Source: Cognatiyoonia sediminum
GTDB lineage: Bacteria > Pseudomonadota > Alphaproteobacteria > Rhodobacterales > Rhodobacteraceae
Assembly: GCF_900129845.1 (NCBI RefSeq)
Contig: NZ_FQXB01000001.1
Span: forward strand, 744,001-808,000
DNA: 64,000 nt
Direction: 5' to 3'
Below, piece by piece: positions 59,079 to 64,000 of this stretch. The notes beneath the pieces are model-generated. The model had not been told where the DNA came from and searched no databases. It saw nothing but the letters and a program-made list of their open reading frames with translations. The translations under genes were made by a program, and so were the position numbers. Within the stretch, counting starts at the first letter, position 1; each line of letters opens with the position of its first letter.

Positions 59079-60161
59079 TCAAAACAAGCTCAGCTGATCC
59101 CCCGATTTCAAAGGGACCTGGAACAAGTCCGTGCGAAGCTGTGGTAACGTACGATCTAACCCCAACTGACGCGTTTTTAGCTTGAAACGCTGCTGAATGA
59201 GTTCAGCCCATTTTCCTTGGCCTGTCATGCGCTTACCGAAGGTTGGGTCGTAATCCTTCCCACCATGCAGTTCCCGAACACGACCCAACACGCGCTCCGC
59301 GCGATCAGGAAAATGTTCGGCTAACCAGTCCTTAAACAAAACCGACACTTCAAGCGGTAAACGCAAAACGATCGACGATGCAGCCACCGCACCCGCGTTG
59401 GCGGTGGCCTCTAAAATGGTTTCAAGCTCATGATCGGTCAGCGCCGGAACAATCGGCGAGACCATAATTCGAACAGGGATGCCCGCATCCGATAACTGCT
59501 TGATCGCACGCAGTTTTGTCTTGGCCGAAGGCACGCGGGGTTCCATCGCCCTGCCCGTCTTATCGTCAAGCGTCGCAATCGAAATCCCCACACGCACCAG
59601 CCCTTTTTTGGCCATTGGCGCTAGAATATCAATGTCGCGCGTGATCAGAGCTCCTTTGGTGACGACACCGACCGGATGATCAAAATCGCATAGCACCTGA
59701 AGGACCCCACGCATAATTTGTTGATCGCGCTCGATGGGTTGGTAAGGATCTGTGTTGGTTCCGATGGCGACGGTCTTCGGCACATAGGACGGATGACGCA
59801 GCTCTTTTTCCAGCAAAGCCGGCATATCCGGTCGCGCGATCAATTTCGTTTCAAAATCCAACCCAGGTGACATGCCAAGGTACGCATGACTTGGCCGCGC
59901 ATAGCAATAGACGCAGCCATGTTCGCATCCACGATATGGGTTCAGGGACCGGTCGAAAGATAAGTCGGGCGACGTATTCCGGGTGATGACTTTCCGAGGA
60001 CGCTCGATCGAGACCTCAGTCCGCAAGGTCGGTAAATCCTCTTCTAGATCCCAGCCATCATCGAACGCCTCGGTTCTATGTTGATCAAACCGGACAGCAG
60101 GATTCGAGCGGGTCCCCCGACCCTTAATTGTATGGCGATCTTTTGAATTGCATGCGTTCAT
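59079..60161 (-). CDS. PA0069-family radical SAM protein (SplB-like)
   Basis: A 360-residue radical S-adenosylmethionine enzyme. CEHGCVYCYARPSHAYLG supplies the CxxxCxxC iron-sulfur ligands. NPYRGCEHG before it and AIGTNTDPYQPIE after it are typical of the PA0069 group, related to spore photoproduct lyase. Its reaction has not been established. It is followed by the corrinoid protein on the opposite strand. Start: ATG 60161. Confidence 0.88.
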   Translation of the reverse strand: MNACNSKDRHTIKGRGTRSNPAVRFDQHRTEAFDDGWDLEEDLPTLRTEVSIERPRKVITRNTSPDLSFDRSLNPYRGCEHGCVYCYARPSHAYLGMSPGLDFETKLIARPDMPALLEKELRHPSYVPKTVAIGTNTDPYQPIERDQQIMRGVLQVLCDFDHPVGVVTKGALITRDIDILAPMAKKGLVRVGISIATLDDKTGRAMEPRVPSAKTKLRAIKQLSDAGIPVRIMVSPIVPALTDHELETILEATANAGAVAASSIVLRLPLEVSVLFKDWLAEHFPDRAERVLGRVRELHGGKDYDPTFGKRMTGQGKWAELIQQRFKLKTRQLGLDRTLPQLRTDLFQVPLKSGDQLSLF

Positions 60162-60310
60162 ATACTGAATTTAGAATAAAATAAGAACATCGACAATCAT
60201 GGGTCGGTGACGTTTCCACAATTGTCGCAAATTGTCGCGTGACATTCGCCGCAACAAAGCAATAAGAATCCTAGAGTTACACGCACGCAGTGCCGCCAAA
60301 GGAGCGACCC

Positions 60311-61006
60311 ATGTCTGATGAAGAAGACGACATCATCCTGTCAGAACTGAATGACGAAGACCTCGTCGCGCAGATGTTTGACGATCTGTATGACGGCATG
60401 AAGGAAGAAATCGAAGAAGGCGTTAATATCCTTCTTGAACGCGACTGGGCACCATACCGCATTCTGACCGAAGCTTTGGTCGGTGGGATGACCATCGTTG
60501 GCAACGATTTCCGCGACGGTATTCTCTTTGTTCCAGAGGTTCTGTTGGCCGCAAACGCTATGAAAGGCGGCATGGCGATCCTGAAGCCGCTCTTGGCCGA
60601 AACAGGCGCGCCTCGCGTGGGTAAGATGGTAATCGGGACAGTAAAAGGTGACATTCACGACATCGGAAAGAACCTTGTCTCCATGATGATGGAAGGTGCT
60701 GGCTTCGAAGTTGTTGACCTTGGTATCAACAACCCCGTCGAAAACTATATGGAAGCGCTCGAGAACGAGCAGCCTGACATTCTTGGGATGTCTGCACTCC
60801 TCACAACGACGATGCCCTACATGAAGGTTGTGATCGACACGATGGTCGAAAAAGGCTTGCGCGACGACTACATCGTCCTCGTTGGTGGTGCGCCATTGAA
60901 CGAAGAATTTGGCAAGGCGATTGGTGCAGACGCATATTGCCGCGACGCTGCCGTTGCTGTTGAAACGGCAAAAGAGTTCGTCGCTCGCAAGCACAACCAG
61001 ATGTAA
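60311..61006 (+). CDS. Methyltransferase cognate corrinoid protein (B12-binding)
   Basis: A 231-residue cobalamin protein with the MtbC/MttC-type architecture. A four-helix N-terminal cap (ALVGGMTIVGNDFRDGILFV, the helix that covers the cobalt) precedes a Rossmann B12-binding domain. GTVKGDIHDIGKNLVSMMME holds the DxHxxG lower-ligand His. It shuttles methyl groups between a methyl donor and tetrahydrofolate. No methyltransferase partner is in the window. DUF1638, often linked to such proteins, lies 1.9 kb downstream. Start at ATG 60311, after AAGGAG. A terminator follows. Confidence 0.88.
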   Translation: MSDEEDDIILSELNDEDLVAQMFDDLYDGMKEEIEEGVNILLERDWAPYRILTEALVGGMTIVGNDFRDGILFVPEVLLAANAMKGGMAILKPLLAETGAPRVGKMVIGTVKGDIHDIGKNLVSMMMEGAGFEVVDLGINNPVENYMEALENEQPDILGMSALLTTTMPYMKVVIDTMVEKGLRDDYIVLVGGAPLNEEFGKAIGADAYCRDAAVAVETAKEFVARKHNQM

Positions 61007-61032
61007 TACTGGCGACTTAGGAATGTGAAATC

Positions 61033-61055
61033 GGGCGGCGCAGCCGCCCTTTTTT
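61033..61055 (+). terminator. Rho-independent terminator after the corrinoid gene
   Basis: GGGCGGC (61033-61039) pairs with GCCGCCC (61043-61049) over loop GCA, followed by six T. Confidence 0.93.
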
Positions 61056-61106
61056 ATTGACAGAATACGAAGATTGCGGCCTCATTACCCTATTTGAGGT
61101 TTTTTT

Positions 61107-61481
61107 ATGTCGTTGCCTCCCAAAGTCATTACCTTGGACGTCGCCGACACGGCTCGTGCCAAGAAATTTGTCACCAGTTACAAATCATCCATCACGCGCA
61201 AAGAACGCCTCTCCGAATCGTCGCTCCTATTGCACTGTTTGGGATGGGCCTGCTTCGCTATTCTCCCTTGGATCTTCACGGCTTTCATTTTCTGGTTTGT
61301 CGATGAACGGTTAGAAGAAAACGCACAAATTGAAGAATTACGATCAAGTCAAACAGATAACAAAATTGCTGAAATAGAGGCGAAAATTTTGGCCGCTCAA
61401 GAGCAAATAGAAACTGGGCTTTCGCCTGCTCTATTGCTGTCCGTAGAACACAAATTTGGAAGAGCTAGAAACGTCACTTAG
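61107..61481 (+). CDS. Coiled-coil membrane protein, N-terminal half (frameshifted)
   Basis: A 124-residue frame with two hydrophobic segments forming one TM hairpin at about residues 40-65 (LLLHCLGWACFAILPWIFTAF) and a coiled coil (DERLEENAQIEELRSSQTDN, then KIAEIEAKILAAQEQIE). It then stops at VEHKFGRARNVT. The coiled coil continues in the next frame (NLEELETSLSDAEKAEIARI) from 61456. One added base near 61449 (GAACAC to GAAACAC) would give VENTNLEELE, an unbroken protein. It starts at ATG 61107, after GAGG. No family recognised. Confidence 0.6.
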   Translation: MSLPPKVITLDVADTARAKKFVTSYKSSITRKERLSESSLLLHCLGWACFAILPWIFTAFIFWFVDERLEENAQIEELRSSQTDNKIAEIEAKILAAQEQIETGLSPALLLSVEHKFGRARNVT

Positions 61482-62622
61482 CGACGCGGAAAAGGCGGAA
61501 ATTGCTCGTATTCACGCAGCACAGCGTGGTGAGTATATTTTGGTCGCGTCAGGTATCTTTACCAACGTTATCCTTATGATGATTTGGATCTATCAAGTGC
61601 GGATCGTCCGACGGCACTGGCAAAATCTCTTTCCTGTCGGTCACAGACTTTCTAGGATTCGTTACCCGCTAAACATTTCGATTCAACTGTCGATATTAAC
61701 ATTTGCTGTGTTTATGATCGGCTTCCATCGCATTCTCGATTTGCCAAGCATCCTCGAATTGCCACATGAGGCATACGGTCTTGTGATCTTTTCACTCACC
61801 GCCGCTCAAATCACGGCGCTCACGTTTGTGACGTCATTTGGTGTCGCAGCATACAGACACAACTATCCAGATGCGGCAGAAATCGCGTTGCATGTGAAAA
61901 CGCTTAAGGAGAACCTATCAGAACATTTCGACCTAAAAGGATTGATCGACATTGCTTTATTCGGTCTCGGCGATGATCCAAACCCACCAAAAATTGTTGT
62001 TTCTAATCAGGCCCAAACAACTGCGACCTGGCCTGCCAAGGTTCCAGTCCCCCCTTACCTCGACAATGGACTGACCGCCGCGACCTCTACTCAACTCGTT
62101 GCACTGCTTTCCCGCGTTCTGGGTATCGGCTATATTTTATTCATCATCTACGTCGGTCTGGTAGTGTCTTCCCTAAGCGCCGACTTGAATGCGACCGATG
62201 ACTTAAGAACCGCCCTCGCTGACCTATCCGAAGGATGGTTAATTGCCATTGGCACCGGATTCACGTTGGTTTTGATGCTGGTCTATACAGTTCCCACCAG
62301 TGGTTTGGCGCCATTTGTTTCCAGCCCAAAACCATCGCCAAAACTGCAGATCAAAGGGAATAAGGATGGTTTTGTTCTCTTGGATCCGCCAGCTGCACCT
62401 AAGAAGAAAACCGAAAAACAAAAACACATCGATCAACTTTGGCATCTCCGCGAAGGCGAAATGGGTGCGAACCAGGAGAAATTCTCTGCAATAATCAATG
62501 CGGCCCATCGGGGCGGGGGGTTTCATGAGCTACTCGACGATTCACTCTTAAAACATGCCAAGACTTTCCTAGGCTTGATTTCTCCCGCAATTGCTGCCGG
62601 GGCGCTTAGTTTTCTTAGCTAG
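61456..62622 (+). CDS. Coiled-coil membrane protein, C-terminal half (frameshifted)
   Basis: A 388-residue frame that continues the protein begun at 61107. It starts within the coiled coil and then carries about five membrane helices, for example ILVASGIFTNVILMMIWIYQ, LNISIQLSILTFAVFMIGFH and LSRVLGIGYILFIIYVGLVV. A soluble segment with KFSAIINAAHRGGGFHELLD follows, then the hydrophobic C terminus. TTG 61456 is the first start codon in this frame, but an in-frame TAG lies 12 bases upstream, so a separate protein starting here is possible yet less convincing than a frameshift. Function unknown. Confidence 0.6.
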   Translation: MEELETSLSDAEKAEIARIHAAQRGEYILVASGIFTNVILMMIWIYQVRIVRRHWQNLFPVGHRLSRIRYPLNISIQLSILTFAVFMIGFHRILDLPSILELPHEAYGLVIFSLTAAQITALTFVTSFGVAAYRHNYPDAAEIALHVKTLKENLSEHFDLKGLIDIALFGLGDDPNPPKIVVSNQAQTTATWPAKVPVPPYLDNGLTAATSTQLVALLSRVLGIGYILFIIYVGLVVSSLSADLNATDDLRTALADLSEGWLIAIGTGFTLVLMLVYTVPTSGLAPFVSSPKPSPKLQIKGNKDGFVLLDPPAAPKKKTEKQKHIDQLWHLREGEMGANQEKFSAIINAAHRGGGFHELLDDSLLKHAKTFLGLISPAIAAGALSFLS

Positions 62623-62668
62623 AATCAAATGAAAGGAGCACCTATCTGTAGGACACAGGAGATGCCTT

Positions 62669-62881
62669 ATGCCGCTAAACGTACTGTTCTTAATCCTTGT
62701 CAATGTGATCAGCGCCGCTGCCTTCACGGTATGGGTCGCGACAAGCCTCGTATCGCCGGTATCAGTTAGCCCAATCCTCGGTCTGACTGTGCTCAGTGCA
62801 TTGGCCTTGGCCGGTTCTTTGCTGTTACGAGTCGCTTCCAAGCGCCATGAAACCACAGAAAACGATCAAGCTAAGGATTAG
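62669..62881 (+). CDS. Small membrane protein (70 aa)
   Basis: A 70-residue protein with two hydrophobic segments (VLFLILVNVISAAAFTVWVA and LGLTVLSALALAGSLLLRVA) and a polar tail. It starts at ATG 62669, eight bases after AGGAG. It is followed after about 30 bases by the DUF1638 gene. No family recognised. Confidence 0.6.
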   Translation: MPLNVLFLILVNVISAAAFTVWVATSLVSPVSVSPILGLTVLSALALAGSLLLRVASKRHETTENDQAKD

Positions 62882-62912
62882 AACGTAGTCCTAGATCGGC
62901 GATCCAGCCATT

Positions 62913-63539
62913 ATGCAAGCAAGCGATGAAGAACTGACTACACAAGGACTCGACGCAACTGGCGACGGTCGTGTGCTGCTATTGGCTTGCGGAGCTTTGG
63001 CGCGTGAGATCATCGCGGTGCAGCAGCAGAACAGATTGTCCCATCTCGATCTTCAGTGCCTGCCCGCGATCTACCACAATCATCCGGAGCGCATTGTGCC
63101 CGCCATCAAAGAGGCCGTGACAAAATACAATGACGACTACGACTCCATCTTTGTTGTTTACGCAGATTGCGGCACAGGCGGCCTTCTTGAAGCGGCCTGT
63201 CAGGAACTCGGGGTCGGCATGGTCAAAGGCCCGCATTGCTATAGCTTTTTCGAAGGCAACGACGCTTTTGAAGCACGCGATGAACTGACCGCTTTCTATC
63301 TAACGGATTTTCTTGTTCGCCAGTTCAACGCGTTTGTTTGGAAGCCACTGGGCCTCGATCGCCACCCGGAATTGCGCGATATGTACTTTGGGAACTACGA
63401 AAAACTGGTCTATCAGGCGCAATTGGACGATCCAGACCTTCAGAAATTGGCCGAAAGCTATGCGGAAAAAATGGGCCTTACCTATGAGTATCGCTACACC
63501 GGATATGGCGATCTCGAAACAACGCTCAAAACCCTCTAA
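62913..63539 (+). CDS. DUF1638 protein
   Basis: A 208-residue protein of the DUF1638 family, frequently near corrinoid proteins and methyltransferases in bacteria and archaea. Features are RVLLLACGALAREIIAVQQQ, then VYADCGTGGLLEAACQELGV and YFGNYEKLVYQAQLDDPDLQ. The conserved CG and ADCGTG elements suggest ligand or metal binding. Function not established. Its 3' end overlaps the convergent sufE by four bases. The corrinoid gene at 60311 lies 1.9 kb upstream on the same strand, separated by a terminator. Confidence 0.85.
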   Translation: MQASDEELTTQGLDATGDGRVLLLACGALAREIIAVQQQNRLSHLDLQCLPAIYHNHPERIVPAIKEAVTKYNDDYDSIFVVYADCGTGGLLEAACQELGVGMVKGPHCYSFFEGNDAFEARDELTAFYLTDFLVRQFNAFVWKPLGLDRHPELRDMYFGNYEKLVYQAQLDDPDLQKLAESYAEKMGLTYEYRYTGYGDLETTLKTL

Positions 63540-63940
63540 GCGCTGGCAACCTGCCTGATCCGCTCAATCATCGCGCGCAGGCCGTTCGATCTTTGTGCAG
63601 ATAAGTGATCGTTCAGTCCCAACCGGCCAAGCTCTGCATGGGCATCAATGCCTCCGATCTCGGCTGTCGGTACGCCGTTATAAAGTGCGCCCAATACTGC
63701 AATCAAACCACGTACGATCATCGCGTCGCTGTCCCCTTTGAACGAGAAGACGCCATTCTCAATCGTTGGGTGCAGCCAGACCTGCGATGCACATCCATCA
63801 ACTTTCGTGACCGAGACTTTCAAAGCATCATCCAAGGGTTCCATCGCCTTGCCCATGTCGATGACATGACGATAGCGATCTTCCCAGTCATCAAGGAATT
63901 CAAAGTCTTCCGCGATTTCTTCGAAAGCGGCTGTCGCCAT
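63536..63940 (-). CDS. sufE: Cysteine desulfuration protein SufE
   Basis: A 134-residue sulfur-transfer protein. The sulfur-accepting Cys is in KVDGCASQVWL (Cys51), flanked by the usual YRHVIDMGKAMEPLDDALK. SufE takes sulfur from the desulfurase SufS for iron-sulfur cluster assembly. No other suf gene is in view. It converges on DUF1638. Confidence 0.92.
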   Translation of the reverse strand: MATAAFEEIAEDFEFLDDWEDRYRHVIDMGKAMEPLDDALKVSVTKVDGCASQVWLHPTIENGVFSFKGDSDAMIVRGLIAVLGALYNGVPTAEIGGIDAHAELGRLGLNDHLSAQRSNGLRAMIERIRQVASA

Positions 63941-64000
63941 GGGTCTGCTCCATCATTTCGTTCGTTTGATCTAGGACGCAAAACCAGAAAGGTCCAGTCG

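Overview
The window looks like chromosomal DNA of a marine Rhodobacterales (Roseobacter-group) alphaproteobacterium. Supporting this are a DMSP demethylase/acryloyl-CoA reductase pair (dmdA-acuI), a cysK-trgA pair as in Rhodobacter, a cfa-photolyase pair, the block rpmF-plsX-fabH-ihfA-merR, and a corrinoid protein, DUF1638 and SufE group. No tools were run: families were assigned by reading motifs and recalling protein families.

Layout. 1-7.7 kb: the 5' part of a PotA-type ABC ATPase, then a four-gene minus-strand run (BASS-type transporter, FAD dehydrogenase, M24 peptidase-fold enzyme, Asp/Glu racemase-like protein), a sensor kinase, and a divergent metallo-beta-lactamase-fold hydrolase. 7.71-20.51 kb: a genomic island of about 12.7 kb inserted at the 3' end of tRNA-Asn(GTT). 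It is bounded by a 16-bp direct repeat and carries a tyrosine integrase beside the tRNA, its own tRNA-Leu(CAA), small unknown genes, a serine recombinase, a GGGTCA-rich non-coding tract, a very large RTX protein with three 831-bp modules, and decayed or frameshifted small genes near the right end. 20.6-30 kb: DUF1254 protein, holin-like membrane protein, META-domain protein, HerA-like ATPase, and a YHS/rhodanese/esterase operon. 28.1-34.2 kb: osmoregulated periplasmic glucan operon opgC-opgG-opgH and a TPR protein. 34.3-39.5 kb: a thiamine-pyrophosphate enzyme with a CaiB/BaiF CoA-transferase, an SGNH-like protein, a quinone oxidoreductase-like enzyme and tRNA-Ser(GGA). 39.5-47.7 kb: aspzincin-like protease, AlaX, MscS-type channel, cysK, trgA, cfa, phr. 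47.7-54.1 kb: the DMSP region, with a BCCT transporter, acuI, dmdA, DUF1326, DUF2182 and a divergent FadR-type regulator over a perfect double palindrome. 54.1-64 kb: DUF4345, bamE, the rpmF-plsX-fabH-ihfA-merR block, a radical SAM protein, a corrinoid protein, a coiled-coil membrane protein, DUF1638 and sufE.

How the parts may work together. The DMSP region is the clearest functional unit. A divergent GntR regulator, a two-copy operator, a probable metal-binding pair (DUF1326/DUF2182) and dmdA-acuI are packed as one transcription unit, followed by a BCCT carrier that could import DMSP or betaine. The cysK-trgA and cfa-phr groups recall oxidant and tellurite stress loci known in Rhodobacter.

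A recurring oddity is that five reading frames (BCCT transporter, RTX N terminus, a cysteine-rich membrane protein twice, and a coiled-coil membrane protein) would each be restored by adding one base, usually in a short homopolymer. This could be real decay or base-calling error, and it affects how those genes should be read.
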